Origin: Sediminispirochaeta sp.
GTDB taxonomy: Bacteria; Spirochaetota; Spirochaetia; B11-G9
Assembly (NCBI GenBank): GCA_024763455.1
Contig: JANTFL010000014.1
Span: forward strand, 1-37,391
DNA length: 37,391 nucleotides
Reading direction: 5' to 3'
Part shown: positions 15,366 to 25,049 of the stretch, one piece after another
Layout of the letters: the number at the start of each line of letters is the position of its first letter
Numbering within the stretch: the stretch's first letter is position 1
Made by a program: the position numbers and the translations under genes
Notes under the pieces: generated by a model
Database searches by the model: none
The model's input: only the letters and a program-made list of their open reading frames with translations
Told to the model about the DNA's origin: nothing

Positions 15366-16383
15366 TTATCCCTGCTCCAAGAAGTTCATCTTCCTTGTAA
15401 AAAGCGGCTATTTGTCCCGGAGTAATGGCTCTTCTGTCATTCTCAAATGATACCCTATACGTCCCATCGGGGAGTAATCCGGATACTACTGCAGGAGACC
15501 CGCTGTCTCTGTACCGTATCTTGCATACTACCTTCAATGGCAGATCAGGCTTTTCAAAGGGGAACCAGTTCGTTTGACTGACTGTCATCCCTTTATTCTT
15601 AAGATCGTCGTTAAATCCGAGTACAACGGTATTCTGATCAGGATTTACCTCAACGACATAGTACGGTCCAGTATTGGAACTTATGCCAAGGCCCCTTCTC
15701 TGACCAATAGTATAATGTTCAATTCCCCTATGCTTTCCAAGAATACGGCCGTCTTTTGTAACAAACGAGCCTTCTTCGGTTCCTGATGTAATGAACTGCC
15801 GATAATCTCCGGTACAAAGGTCCTGGCTCTCCCGCTTCATAGCGGTAAACAGTCCGATAGTTTCAGCTATTTTTTTAACTTCAGCCTTCTCCATCCCTCC
15901 CAGGGGAAATATGAGTCTCTTAAGCTGTTCCTGTCTCAGCATGGAAAGAAAATAGACCTGATCTTTCTCCTTTGAGGCACCCTTTTTTAAACTGTATCTG
16001 CCGGTATCTTTGTTATACGAGATTACCGCATAATGACCGGTTGCAAAATAATCGAATGAAATTCCCGATTCCATTGCTTTATCGAGAAATGCACCGAATT
16101 TTACAAATCTGTTACAGAAAACACAAGGATTTGGAGTTTTCCCTGTAACATATTCATTTTTTATATAAGAGATAACATGATTTTTATATTCCTCTTTGAG
16201 ATCAATTCGGTGAAAAGGAATTTTTAAAAAATCAGCCACCCGTGCAGCATCATGAGATGCTTCAGGATTTCCGAGGATATCCATCCATAGTCCTGTTACT
16301 TCATACCCTTTCTCTTTAAGCAGATAAGCGGTTACGGATGAGTCCACTCCTCCGCTGATTCCAACTGCAACCTTGCCTTCCAT
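15349..16383 (-). CDS. mnmA: tRNA-specific 2-thiouridylase MnmA
   Basis: 344 residues. MnmA activates U34 of tRNA-Lys, -Glu and -Gln with ATP and inserts sulfur. The ATP-pyrophosphatase loop is GISGGVDSSVTAYLL (about 8-22). Catalytic cysteines are Cys90 in NPCVFCNRFVKFG and Cys190 in ESQDLCTGDYRQF. GHYAVI, KDQVYFLSML and YTIGQRRGLGIS are further family marks. AGGAG lies about seven bases before the ATG. The 3' end overlaps the RelA/SpoT-like gene on the opposite strand by 17 bases. Confidence 0.97.
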   Translation of the reverse strand: MEGKVAVGISGGVDSSVTAYLLKEKGYEVTGLWMDILGNPEASHDAARVADFLKIPFHRIDLKEEYKNHVISYIKNEYVTGKTPNPCVFCNRFVKFGAFLDKAMESGISFDYFATGHYAVISYNKDTGRYSLKKGASKEKDQVYFLSMLRQEQLKRLIFPLGGMEKAEVKKIAETIGLFTAMKRESQDLCTGDYRQFITSGTEEGSFVTKDGRILGKHRGIEHYTIGQRRGLGISSNTGPYYVVEVNPDQNTVVLGFNDDLKNKGMTVSQTNWFPFEKPDLPLKVVCKIRYRDSGSPAVVSGLLPDGTYRVSFENDRRAITPGQIAAFYKEDELLGAGIITDYY

Positions 16384-16562
16384 ATATACTCCTGATACAG
16401 TGCTCCCAGTATAAACCTGAGTTAAACAATTATCTATACTTAGGGGATGAAAATTTGAATAATTACGGTTTTCCGTATTATTTTAGAAGAATTGTTGCAT
16501 TATAGCAAAATATGGTTGCAAAAATTGAAATATAGGATATAATCCGTTAAGGGAGAGAAACA
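16384..16562. other. Divergent intergenic region, mnmA / molybdenum hydroxylase
   Basis: No gene seen. It holds an imperfect inverted repeat (AATAATTACGG, then CCGTATTATT) around 16458-16482 and the promoter of the plus-strand gene. The repeat is AT-rich and too weak to call as a terminator. Confidence 0.4.
16516..16543 (+). promoter_or_regulatory. Strong promoter of the molybdenum hydroxylase gene
   Basis: TTGCAA (16516-16521), 16-base spacer, perfect TATAAT (16538-16543). The predicted start near 16550 leaves a leader of about 13 bases that contains GGGAG (16551-16555) before the ATG at 16563. Confidence 0.6.
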
Positions 16563-18824
16563 ATGAAACGAAAAGCCTTCAGAAATGATGCATATACAAA
16601 AGTCACCGGCAAAGCTCTGTATGCAGACGATATAAACTTTGCTGGTCAGCTTTATTGTGTCCCTGTGTATTCCGGATATGCTCATGCAAAAATAGTTGAT
16701 ATTGTGACAGCAGAGGCTGAACAACGGCCAGGCGTTGTCAGGGTGATTACATGGAAAGATGTACCCGGATCGGTAACCTACGGACAGATATTCAAAGACT
16801 ACTACATCCTGGCCAAAGATAAAATCAGGTTTGAAGGGGATGTTGCCGCTCTTATTGTTGCAGAAACCAGGGAACAGGCTTTGAATGCTGTTCCTTATGT
16901 AAGCGTAACTGCAGAAGAACTTCCCCCTGTGATCAGTCCTGAAGAAGCTGTTGTTGATGGTTCTCCCCTTGTCCATGAGGGATATAAAAATAACATAATA
17001 TGCCATCACAAGGTACGGACCGGAGATATCGATGAAGGTCTTGCAGCCTCAGACTTTGTCATCGAACAGGAATTTGAGACTCCCTTTGTTGAACATGCAT
17101 ATCTCGAACCGGAAGGAGCTGTATGTGTCCCAAAAGGGGACGGCATACTTGAGGTATACGGAAGTATCCAGCACCCATTCAGCACCCGACGATTTGTAGC
17201 TGCCCATCTCGGACTCCCCGAGGGCAAAGTGGAGGTATTCTCCCATCCTACCGGAGGAAGTTTTGGAGGAAAGGATGATACTGCATCGATGGTAGCTGCG
17301 CGGGCTGCCCTTGCCGCTGTCCTGACTAATCAACCGGTAAAAATGATCTATACCAGAGAGTGGTCCATGATGGAGAGCTATAAGAGGCCGGCTTACAAAC
17401 TATGGTATACCTACGGATTTATGAATGACGGGAGAATCAATGCGGTCAGATGCCGAATTTTGGCTGATTCCGGGGCATATACGTCCACCACTCCATGGTC
17501 TACATGGCGATCTACAGCACAAAGCTGCGGCCCATATGTGGTCCCGAATGTGAGGACTGATGTATACGGTGTTACTACCAACAATGTGCCGGCAGGAGCT
17601 TTTAGGGGATTTGGTTCCCCGCAGGTTAATTTTTCGGTTGAGCAGATTATGGATATGGCAGCAGAAAGACTTGATCTGAATCCGGTGGAAATACGTAAGC
17701 GGAATGCAGTGGTAAACGGATCAACGACAATCACCGGACAGGTCCTTGATACCCATGAGGTGAGTACTCATGAAGTACTTGATGCAGTTGTCAAGGAAAC
17801 AGATTTTCTTAACAAATTGAAAAAATCAAGTAAAGGCCGTTCAGATGGTGAAACGCTCTATGGGATAGGGCTGGCTTTATCGTACCGGGGATCGAGTATA
17901 GGAGCAGAAGGCAAAGATTTTGCTGCATGTACCATAAATTGCCAGTTTGGCGGGTCAATTATTCTGGAAACGGGAATTTATGAGAACGGACAAGGTGCAG
18001 AGAGTGCAATGAGTTTAATACTGGCTGATCTTCTTGGTGTTAAACTTGAAAGGATTATTTACAAGGCACCTTCCACTTCTCATATCCCTGACAGCGGAAC
18101 AACGGTAGCTTCCCGTGGAACGCTGCTTGGAGGCGGCGCCATTGCAGATGGTGTCAAAAAACTGAAAGAGGTTATATCCGAAAACATTGCAGATAAACTG
18201 AACTGCCTACCAAGGGAAGTTGTCTTCAAGGATGATCATCTCTGGGGTAAAAATGGAAAAAATGTTTCATGGGAAGAAGCAGTAAGTATTATGTATTCAA
18301 AGAGGGTCTATCCCTTTGCCTTCGGGTATTTCCAGGCACCTTCAGTTACCTGGGATGAAGAGAACGGACAGGGAGATGCCTATTTTACCTATGTATACAG
18401 CTGTCAGGCCGCGGAGGTTGAAGTTAGTAAAAAGACAGGTAAAATTAAAGTGTTAAATGTAACAGCAGCTCACGATATTGGTAAAGCAGTAAATCCCTCA
18501 ATGCTTGAGGGGCAGATTTTCGGGGGCATCGTACAGGGAATGGGGATGGCTGTTACGGAAGACTTCAAGATTGAGAAAGGACATGTTCTTTCCCTTAATT
18601 ATAATACATATAAAATTCCTAAAGCAGGTGATACGCCGGAGTTAAAAGCTATTATCATTGAAAATGCTGACCCAAACTCCCCCACTGGTGCAAAAGGGAT
18701 TGGAGAACCTGCTCTTGAGATTACTGCACCTGCAATAGCAAATGCCCTTTATAATGCAACCGGGTACAGATGCACTACTCTTCCGCTAAAACTGCCGGAG
18801 GATTATCTGGAGACTCTAAAATAG
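16563..18824 (+). CDS. Xanthine dehydrogenase / aldehyde oxidase family molybdenum-binding subunit
   Basis: 753 residues, normal for a separate large subunit of the xanthine oxidase family. The N-terminal a/b hammerhead domain (AYTKVTGKALYADD, about 9-120) is followed by the molybdopterin-binding domains: GGSFGGKDD, GAFRGFGSPQVNFSVEQ, GIVQGMGMA and the active-site glutamate in GAKGIGEPALE (Glu715). Such enzymes hydroxylate purines, aldehydes or other heteroaromatics using Mo-cytosine-dinucleotide. Electrons normally pass to an iron-sulfur subunit and an FAD subunit, but neither is next to it, and no cofactor-insertion gene is present. The substrate cannot be assigned. A strong promoter and the convergent nadE (10 bases away) mark it as monocistronic. 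Confidence 0.9.
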   Translation: MKRKAFRNDAYTKVTGKALYADDINFAGQLYCVPVYSGYAHAKIVDIVTAEAEQRPGVVRVITWKDVPGSVTYGQIFKDYYILAKDKIRFEGDVAALIVAETREQALNAVPYVSVTAEELPPVISPEEAVVDGSPLVHEGYKNNIICHHKVRTGDIDEGLAASDFVIEQEFETPFVEHAYLEPEGAVCVPKGDGILEVYGSIQHPFSTRRFVAAHLGLPEGKVEVFSHPTGGSFGGKDDTASMVAARAALAAVLTNQPVKMIYTREWSMMESYKRPAYKLWYTYGFMNDGRINAVRCRILADSGAYTSTTPWSTWRSTAQSCGPYVVPNVRTDVYGVTTNNVPAGAFRGFGSPQVNFSVEQIMDMAAERLDLNPVEIRKRNAVVNGSTTITGQVLDTHEVSTHEVLDAVVKETDFLNKLKKSSKGRSDGETLYGIGLALSYRGSSIGAEGKDFAACTINCQFGGSIILETGIYENGQGAESAMSLILADLLGVKLERIIYKAPSTSHIPDSGTTVASRGTLLGGGAIADGVKKLKEVISENIADKLNCLPREVVFKDDHLWGKNGKNVSWEEAVSIMYSKRVYPFAFGYFQAPSVTWDEENGQGDAYFTYVYSCQAAEVEVSKKTGKIKVLNVTAAHDIGKAVNPSMLEGQIFGGIVQGMGMAVTEDFKIEKGHVLSLNYNTYKIPKAGDTPELKAIIIENADPNSPTGAKGIGEPALEITAPAIANALYNATGYRCTTLPLKLPEDYLETLK

Positions 18825-18834
18825 AATAAGATTT

Positions 18835-20787
18835 TTATCCCTTTTCCAGTTCTTCCAGCCAAAGGGAGACTGAAGCGTCACTGGGCATTCTCCAGTCTGC
18901 TCTTGGAGAAAGCGCAATGGTTCCCACCTTGGGTCCATCGGGAATTGCAGAGCGTTTAAACTGTTGTGAAAAAAACCTTCGGTAAAACTCTTTCAGCCAT
19001 TTTTTGAGAGTATCTCTGCTGTATTTTGATCCAAAAGCTGTTTCTGCAAGAAAGAGAATTTTTAGAGGATCAAAAGCAAATCTGACAACGTTGTACAAAT
19101 AAAAATCGTGCAGTTCATACGGTCCTACGTTATCTTCTGTTTTTTGTAGAATTTTCCCCTCTTTATCGGGAGGGAGGAGCTCGGGAGAGATAGGGGTCGC
19201 TATGATATCTTCGAGAATCTTTGCAACCTCCCGGGAAGCTCTCTCTTCTCTGTAATATTTTATCAGATAGGAAACAAGGGTTTTTGGAACTCCGCTGTTT
19301 ACTGCATACATGGACATATGGTCACCGTTATAGGTACACCACCCCAGTGCAAGTTCGGAAAGATCTCCGGTCCCAATAACCAATGCACCAAGAAGATTTG
19401 CTTTATCCATAAGTATTTGTGTACGTTCCCGGGCCTGGGAATTCTCATAGGTAATATCTGTAGTTATTCCATCATGGCCGATATCTTTAAGATGATGGGT
19501 TGAGGCATCTACAATACTTATTCTTTCCAGAGAAAGTCCCATTGCATCGCAGAGTTTTTCAACATTTCCTCTGGTTCTTTCAGTTGTACCGAATCCAGGC
19601 ATTGTTATGAGGTGGATTCCAGATAAATCAAGATTTAGTTTTGTAAAAGCCTCCACAGTAACCAGAAATGCCAGCGTTGAGTCCAGCCCTCCTGAAAGCC
19701 CTATCACTACCCTGCTCATGCCGGTATGAGCAAGACGGGTTGCTAGTCCTGTACTTTGAATAGTAAGGATCTCTTCACACCGCTCCCTCCGGTTAACCTC
19801 ATTATCCGGAATGAATGGTCGGGGTTCGACGTTTCTTATTAAGACAGCATCATTTTCTTCCATATTCGTAGCTGCTGCAAGTTTCAGAACTGAATAATTA
19901 TCCTTTTTGAGACCAGGAAAGATCCTGCTGTAGGAAATGTTATTCATTCTTTCATGCCGAATAATATCGAGATCAATATCTGCATATAAAATTGAAGTAT
20001 CGGTGAGGAACCGGCTGTTTTCAGCCAACAGTTTACCGTTTTCAGTAATTATACTGTGTCCCCCGTAAACCGTGTCTGTCGTTGATTCTCCGATACCCGA
20101 AGAGGTATAAACATAACCGCAGAGGGCACTGGCAGACTGGGATTTTACCAGATTTCTTCTGTAATGGGACTTTCCTGCAAGTTCGTTGCTTGAAGAACTA
20201 TTAAGAATCAACTCAGCCCCTGCAAGGGCGTGCATTGACCCGGGAGGAATAACTGCCCAGAGATCTTCACAGATTTCAACAGAAAAACTGAATTCTCTGC
20301 TGCAGACACTCTTGAAAATAATCTGCGGTTTAAATGGCACTGTACTGCCGAAAAGGTCTATTGTTTCTACTCCGGATTCTCTTGATGAAGCAAACCAACG
20401 GGCTTCATAGAATTCGTTATTGTTCGGTATATACGTCTTGGGAACAATGCCAAGTATTTTGCCTCTTTGAAGGACAGCGGCGCAGTTAAATAGTTTTCCA
20501 TCTCTTTGTAACGGAATACCCAGGACAATCACCGGAGATACAGTATTGCTGAATACAAGGAAATTGTTTAGTGCATCAAGGGAACTGTTAAGCAGCGTTT
20601 TTTGTCTGAATAAATCAGCGCATGTATAGGAGGTGATTGCCAACTCGGGGAAAACAATTATATCTGCACCCTCGGAAGCAGCAGCCCCCGCAGCGTTGAT
20701 GATTTCTCTAATGTTGAAGAGCGGATCAGCAACTCTGGTTTTTGGAACAACGGCAGCTGCTCTCACAAAGTTATAATCTGAAAACAT
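18835..20787 (-). CDS. nadE: Glutamine-dependent NAD+ synthetase
   Basis: 650 residues, the two-domain form. The N-terminal nitrilase-type glutaminase has the catalytic triad Glu48 (VFPELAITSY), Lys117 (GIVPKTYIPN) and Cys173 (VEICEDLW). The C-terminal synthetase has the ATP loop SGGLDS (365-370) and GTGDLSELALGWCTYNGDHM. It amidates deamido-NAD+ with glutamine-derived ammonia. The ATG overlaps the MATE stop codon by one base (TAATG), so translation is coupled. It is the last gene of the purA-guaA-MATE-nadE unit. Confidence 0.97.
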   Translation of the reverse strand: MFSDYNFVRAAAVVPKTRVADPLFNIREIINAAGAAASEGADIIVFPELAITSYTCADLFRQKTLLNSSLDALNNFLVFSNTVSPVIVLGIPLQRDGKLFNCAAVLQRGKILGIVPKTYIPNNNEFYEARWFASSRESGVETIDLFGSTVPFKPQIIFKSVCSREFSFSVEICEDLWAVIPPGSMHALAGAELILNSSSSNELAGKSHYRRNLVKSQSASALCGYVYTSSGIGESTTDTVYGGHSIITENGKLLAENSRFLTDTSILYADIDLDIIRHERMNNISYSRIFPGLKKDNYSVLKLAAATNMEENDAVLIRNVEPRPFIPDNEVNRRERCEEILTIQSTGLATRLAHTGMSRVVIGLSGGLDSTLAFLVTVEAFTKLNLDLSGIHLITMPGFGTTERTRGNVEKLCDAMGLSLERISIVDASTHHLKDIGHDGITTDITYENSQARERTQILMDKANLLGALVIGTGDLSELALGWCTYNGDHMSMYAVNSGVPKTLVSYLIKYYREERASREVAKILEDIIATPISPELLPPDKEGKILQKTEDNVGPYELHDFYLYNVVRFAFDPLKILFLAETAFGSKYSRDTLKKWLKEFYRRFFSQQFKRSAIPDGPKVGTIALSPRADWRMPSDASVSLWLEELEKG

Positions 20788-22157
20788 TAGAATACCTCCC
20801 TGTTCAGTAAACTCTTAATCCTGAAAGAAGTCCATAGGAAGCTTACTACTGCTGAAATAAGGTTTCCTGTAATAAGTGCTAACCAGACTCCGTACATGCC
20901 CATATTAAAACTGTAAACAAATACATATGCCGCCGGCACAGCGATGAGAAGTAAACGCAGTAATACAATTACAAAAGCAGGAAATGGGGATCCCACAGCT
21001 TGAAAGAAAGAGCGTGCGATTATACTAACAGCAGCAAAAATATAAAAATACTCCAGCAGCCGTGTTTGGGTAACAGCATAGAGGACAACCTGTTTATTGG
21101 TGCTGAAAAAGGAATAAATCCAGGGTGCTGCAATAACCATGAAGGTAGCAGTTATGGTTATGACGGCAAAGGATGAGATGAGAGCTGAGACCATGATTTG
21201 TCTTATTCTTACATAGTTCCCTCTTCCGGCATTCTGCCCCACAAGGGTAATTAACGCTGCTCCCAATGCAAAGAGAGGTATTAAAACAATCTGATCGAAT
21301 CTACCGCACAGAGAAAATGCAGTCAATGCCAGAGGATCAATCGAAATCACAATTTTATTAAAAATGAGAAAGCTGATCCCGATTAATATCATTGCAAGAG
21401 ACTGGGGAAACCCAATGGCGATAATTCTGCTGATACTGTGAGAATTTATATTTCTCACCTTCCATTCTACCTTTACGAGTGTTTTATTTCTTATAAAAAC
21501 TGATAGTGAGTACACAACAGAAAACACCTGAGCAATAACCGTTGCCAGGGCAGCACCTTTTACACCCATATCGAGAATAAAAATAAAGACCGGGTCAAGT
21601 ATAATATTCACAACTGTGCCGAGAGCCATGGAAATCATAACATACTTCATAAGCCCTTCACCCTGAAGGATTCCATTGAACACGCTTAGCACGAACATCA
21701 CGGCAGCCCCAGGAATAATGTATCTGAGGTACTCCAGAGCATGCAGGCTGTACGTACCTTCGGCTCCCAGAATTTTGACAAGTTCATCATCGAACATATA
21801 TCCAAAGACAACTACTAGTACCGAGAGAATGACAGCAATAAACAAACCGGATTCAGTAGTACGGTTTATTATTTTTTTATTTTCTTCCCCTATCCCTCTG
21901 GCCACCATAGAGGAGATCCCGACAAGAATACCATTTGATAAAGAAATGGCAAGAAATACAATGGGGAAAATAATACCGGTTCCGCCAACATAGGATGGAT
22001 CATTTATATCGATTCTGCTTATCCATAGGGTATCGATAACGTTGTAGACAAGCTGAAAAAGCATTCCAGCCAGAATAGGGAGGGTAAGTTTAACAAGAAT
22101 AGAAAAAACGGGGCCTTCATAGATCCCCTTTATCTCTTTTTTTTTAAATTCACTCAT
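20787..22157 (-). CDS. MATE family efflux transporter
   Basis: 456 residues with 12 predicted membrane helices in two similar halves. LTLPILAGMLFQLVYNVIDT at the start and GFPQSLAMILIGISFLIFNK at the start of the second half are typical MATE (NorM/DinF type) motifs. These pumps expel cationic drugs or metabolites with Na+ or H+. It lies between guaA (13-base gap) and nadE (1-base overlap) in a nucleotide-metabolism operon. Whether it exports purine-related compounds or is just a passenger cannot be told. Confidence 0.93.
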   Translation of the reverse strand: MSEFKKKEIKGIYEGPVFSILVKLTLPILAGMLFQLVYNVIDTLWISRIDINDPSYVGGTGIIFPIVFLAISLSNGILVGISSMVARGIGEENKKIINRTTESGLFIAVILSVLVVVFGYMFDDELVKILGAEGTYSLHALEYLRYIIPGAAVMFVLSVFNGILQGEGLMKYVMISMALGTVVNIILDPVFIFILDMGVKGAALATVIAQVFSVVYSLSVFIRNKTLVKVEWKVRNINSHSISRIIAIGFPQSLAMILIGISFLIFNKIVISIDPLALTAFSLCGRFDQIVLIPLFALGAALITLVGQNAGRGNYVRIRQIMVSALISSFAVITITATFMVIAAPWIYSFFSTNKQVVLYAVTQTRLLEYFYIFAAVSIIARSFFQAVGSPFPAFVIVLLRLLLIAVPAAYVFVYSFNMGMYGVWLALITGNLISAVVSFLWTSFRIKSLLNREVF

Positions 22158-22170
22158 TTCACTTCCAATA

Positions 22171-23718
22171 CTACTCCCATTCTATTGTAGCCGGAGGTTT
22201 ACTGGAAATATCATACACTACCCTTCCGACTTCGGGTATTGAGTTTGTGATCAAAGATGATATCTCTAGAAGATCGGTTGTTTGAAACGGATAGACGTCT
22301 GCTGTCATTCCGTCAATACTGTTTATTGCTCTTAAGGCAAGGACGTATCCATAGTGCCTGTCATCACCGGCGACACCTACAGATTTCAAAGGAAGGAGCA
22401 CACAGAAGGCCTGCCATATCTTGTTGTAGAGGTCTCTCTTTTTAAGTTCACTTATAAACAGGGCATCTGCTTCTTTCAGTATTCTACACTTTTCTTCGGT
22501 TACTTCGCCAAGAATCCGTACCCCGAGACCAGGGCCGGGGAAGGGGTGCCGGAGTACAAACGCTTCTTTCAACCCTAATGCACGTCCCAGCTTTCTGACT
22601 TCATCCTTGAAAAGCATGGCCAGGGGCTCGAGTATAAGTCCTGCTTCCCTTTTCTCCTCTACCAGCGGGGACCGTACGTTGTGATGGGATTTAATTACCT
22701 TGGCTTTTTTGCCCACCCCTTTTCCGGATTCGATCATATCGGTATAGAGTGTCCCCTGAGCAAGAAAATAGTCATCCCCAATGTGAGAAGGGAGATACTT
22801 TTCCTGCACCTTTATAAAAAGATCACCGATAATCTCCCGCTTTGCTTCAGGATCTTCGGTACCTTTCAGTGCTTTGAGAAATTCTGAAGAAGCATCAACT
22901 ATCTGGATATTCTTTGCTCCAAGAGATAAAAGGATCTCTTTTACCTCTTCTGTTTCATCCTTCCTCATTAACCCTGTGTTGATATACATGAGAAAGATAC
23001 GTTCCGGAGGCAGTGCCTTCAAGAGGAGTGCACCAGTTACTGTAGAGTCAACACCGCCTGAAATGAGAACAAGGATATCACGGCTTCCCACGGTAGTTTT
23101 AATTCTAGCAATCTCCCGGTTTATATATTGATCCATATTCCATGTTTTTTCAGCTTTACAGATTCCCACAACAAAGTTTTCCAGGATCTTTGCACCGTAG
23201 TCACAGTGGGTTACTTCAGGATGGAATTGAATACCATACAGGTTCAACTCTTTATTGACCAGTACCGCAGGATGTTTTTCTGATCTGGCCGCAATCTCGA
23301 ACCCTTTACCGGGAGTTTCAATACTGTCTCCATGGCTCATCCAGGATTGAAAACCGTTTTTAACATCCCTGAACAGCGCAAGATTCTGTTCAAAGGTAAC
23401 GGGCGCTCTTCCGAACTCTTTGTGCGCCATATTCTGAACCGAACCGCCGAAGTTGGTGGTCATGAGCTGGAGACCGTAACAGATTCCAAGAACCGGAACT
23501 CCGAGGGTATAAACAGCACTGTCAGGTTTCGGTGCATTACTGTCGTACACTGAATAAGGAGAGCCTGAAAAGATTATCCCCTTCAGGCCCGATTTATCAA
23601 TGCGTTCCATAGCTTCTGTTCCCGGGACTATTTCACTGTATACACCGAATTCTCTAATTCTTCGTGCTATGAGCTGAGTAGTCTGGCCTCCAAAGTCAAG
23701 AATTATTATTTTGTCCAT
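22171..23718 (-). CDS. guaA: GMP synthase (glutamine-hydrolysing)
   Basis: 515 residues. It converts XMP to GMP using glutamine and ATP. The class I amidotransferase domain has IILDFGGQTTQLIARRIRE, Cys80 in GICYGLQLM and GIQFHPEVTH. The ATP-pyrophosphatase domain has LVLISGGVDSTVTG; the dimerisation domain ends in the conserved SKPPATIEWE. RHPFPGPGLGVRILGEV and the other core motifs are intact. The start overlaps the end of purA by 13 bases, coupling the AMP and GMP branches of purine synthesis. Confidence 0.98.
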   Translation of the reverse strand: MDKIIILDFGGQTTQLIARRIREFGVYSEIVPGTEAMERIDKSGLKGIIFSGSPYSVYDSNAPKPDSAVYTLGVPVLGICYGLQLMTTNFGGSVQNMAHKEFGRAPVTFEQNLALFRDVKNGFQSWMSHGDSIETPGKGFEIAARSEKHPAVLVNKELNLYGIQFHPEVTHCDYGAKILENFVVGICKAEKTWNMDQYINREIARIKTTVGSRDILVLISGGVDSTVTGALLLKALPPERIFLMYINTGLMRKDETEEVKEILLSLGAKNIQIVDASSEFLKALKGTEDPEAKREIIGDLFIKVQEKYLPSHIGDDYFLAQGTLYTDMIESGKGVGKKAKVIKSHHNVRSPLVEEKREAGLILEPLAMLFKDEVRKLGRALGLKEAFVLRHPFPGPGLGVRILGEVTEEKCRILKEADALFISELKKRDLYNKIWQAFCVLLPLKSVGVAGDDRHYGYVLALRAINSIDGMTADVYPFQTTDLLEISSLITNSIPEVGRVVYDISSKPPATIEWE

Positions 23719-24932
23719 AAAGGAATTCGCATCATGGTCTGTTTCCGTTCATATCCGACAGAAATGATTCCCACAGATGTCTTGGTGTATTCTTCTATGT
23801 ACTGTATGTATGCTTTGGCTTCTTCGGGAAGTTTCGTATACTCCGTGACAGAAGAAAGATCTGTTTTCCAACCCTTGAATGTTTTAAGAACCGGTTTTGC
23901 GCTGTTAAGCTTTGCAGCTGTGGAAGGGAATTCGCGGGTAATTTCGCCGTCAATCTCATAGTCTGTGCAGACCTTGATCTCATCCATATCATCGTAGACA
24001 TCAATATGGGTCAGAACAAGAGAGGTTATAGAGTTTGTCAAACAGGCATACCGCAGCGCAACAAGGTCAAGATACCCGCATCGTCTTGCTCTCCCTGTAG
24101 TCACTCCGTATTCCCTTCCGAGTTCCCGAATAATATTCTCCAGATCACCATCTCGTTCAGTAAGGAACTCACTGGGGAAAGGCCCGTTCCCGACACGGGT
24201 TGAATATGCCTTAAAAACGCCGAATACCTTGTCTATATCAGTTGGACCGACACCACCGCCGAGAGCTGCCCCCGCAGAAGCTGAATATCCGGAAGAAACA
24301 AATGGATAGGTACCAACATCCAGATCCAGGAGTATCCCCTGAGCCCCTTCAAACAGGACTTTCTTGCCTTTATGCTTTTCCATAAGGTATGTCATGTTTA
24401 CGGACATACTGACAAGTTTATCAATAAAGGGATCAAGAAAAGATCGTTCTTCTTTACTCAGAGTATCAAGAAAATTGCTGTCAGAGAGGTCTCCAATGCG
24501 AATACCGTCCCTGTTTGCCTTCATTGAGTATGTTACCCCTATACCGCGGCCGGTAGTTCCTATAGGGTTTCTCCGTTTGCTGTCCATCTCCTTGTCAAGT
24601 TGTTTATACGAAGGCATGACAATATGTGCCCGGTCAGAGATTCGGATCCTGTTCGTCCAGTTTATCCCCTGTTTCTCAATGGTTTCAAGTTCTGAAAAAA
24701 GTGCTTCAGGGTCTATAACCATCCCTGTTCCAAGAACAACCTGTTTATCCGGATAGACGATACCGGAAGGGATCAGGTGCAGTTTGTACGTTTCCCCATT
24801 ATTAACAATGGTATGACCTGCATTGGCTCCGCCAGAAAATCTCACGATCAGATCTGCATCTTCGGCCAGGTAGTCTACAATTTTCCCCTTACCTTCATCT
24901 CCCCACTGGGCACCTATGACAACAACATTCAT
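23706..24932 (-). CDS. purA: Adenylosuccinate synthetase
   Basis: 408 residues from the ATG at 24932 (MNVVVIGAQWGDEGKGK), preceded by GGAG; the longer open frame adds 27 unlikely residues that include the promoter. PurA joins IMP and aspartate with GTP to form adenylosuccinate. The P-loop GDEGKGK, GGANAGHTIV, GTTGRGIG, TRVGNGPFPSE and TGRARRCGYLD are all present. The length is slightly short compared with E. coli (432) but the motifs are complete. It leads the purA-guaA-MATE-nadE operon. Confidence 0.97.
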   Translation of the reverse strand: MNVVVIGAQWGDEGKGKIVDYLAEDADLIVRFSGGANAGHTIVNNGETYKLHLIPSGIVYPDKQVVLGTGMVIDPEALFSELETIEKQGINWTNRIRISDRAHIVMPSYKQLDKEMDSKRRNPIGTTGRGIGVTYSMKANRDGIRIGDLSDSNFLDTLSKEERSFLDPFIDKLVSMSVNMTYLMEKHKGKKVLFEGAQGILLDLDVGTYPFVSSGYSASAGAALGGGVGPTDIDKVFGVFKAYSTRVGNGPFPSEFLTERDGDLENIIRELGREYGVTTGRARRCGYLDLVALRYACLTNSITSLVLTHIDVYDDMDEIKVCTDYEIDGEITREFPSTAAKLNSAKPVLKTFKGWKTDLSSVTEYTKLPEEAKAYIQYIEEYTKTSVGIISVGYERKQTMMRIPLWTK

Positions 24933-24968
24933 AAAATAAACTCCATAAATTAATTTGATCCAGAACAT

Positions 24969-24997
24969 ATAATTGCAAATAAAGGATAATTTGTCAA
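24969..24997 (-). promoter_or_regulatory. Promoter of the purA operon
   Basis: On the minus strand a perfect TTGACA (24997-24992), a 17-base spacer and AATTAT (24974-24969). The leader would be about 30 bases and carries GGAG before the purA ATG. No purine riboswitch or PurR-like box is evident in so short a leader. Confidence 0.5.
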
Positions 24998-25014
24998 AGC
25001 ATAAGTGTTCCATG

Positions 25015-25043
25015 TTGCTGAAATAGCCCTTTAGAGGTACAAT
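25015..25043 (+). promoter_or_regulatory. Promoter of the TPR gene, placed for a leaderless mRNA
   Basis: TTGCTG (25015-25020), exactly 17 bases, TACAAT (25038-25043). The -10 box ends six bases before the ATG at 25050, and no Shine-Dalgarno sequence is present. Confidence 0.55.
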
Positions 25044-25049
25044 TAATCA

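Noticed and set aside
16458..16482. AATAATTACGG...CCGTATTATT inverted repeat as a terminator or operator
   Set aside because: AT-rich with a bulge, no T run after it, and it does not follow the end of any gene; too weak to call.
16500..17009. 169-residue minus-strand frame under the molybdenum hydroxylase gene
   Set aside because: Antisense shadow: it overlaps well-conserved coding sequence and its promoter, and its translation is cysteine- and aromatic-rich without pattern.
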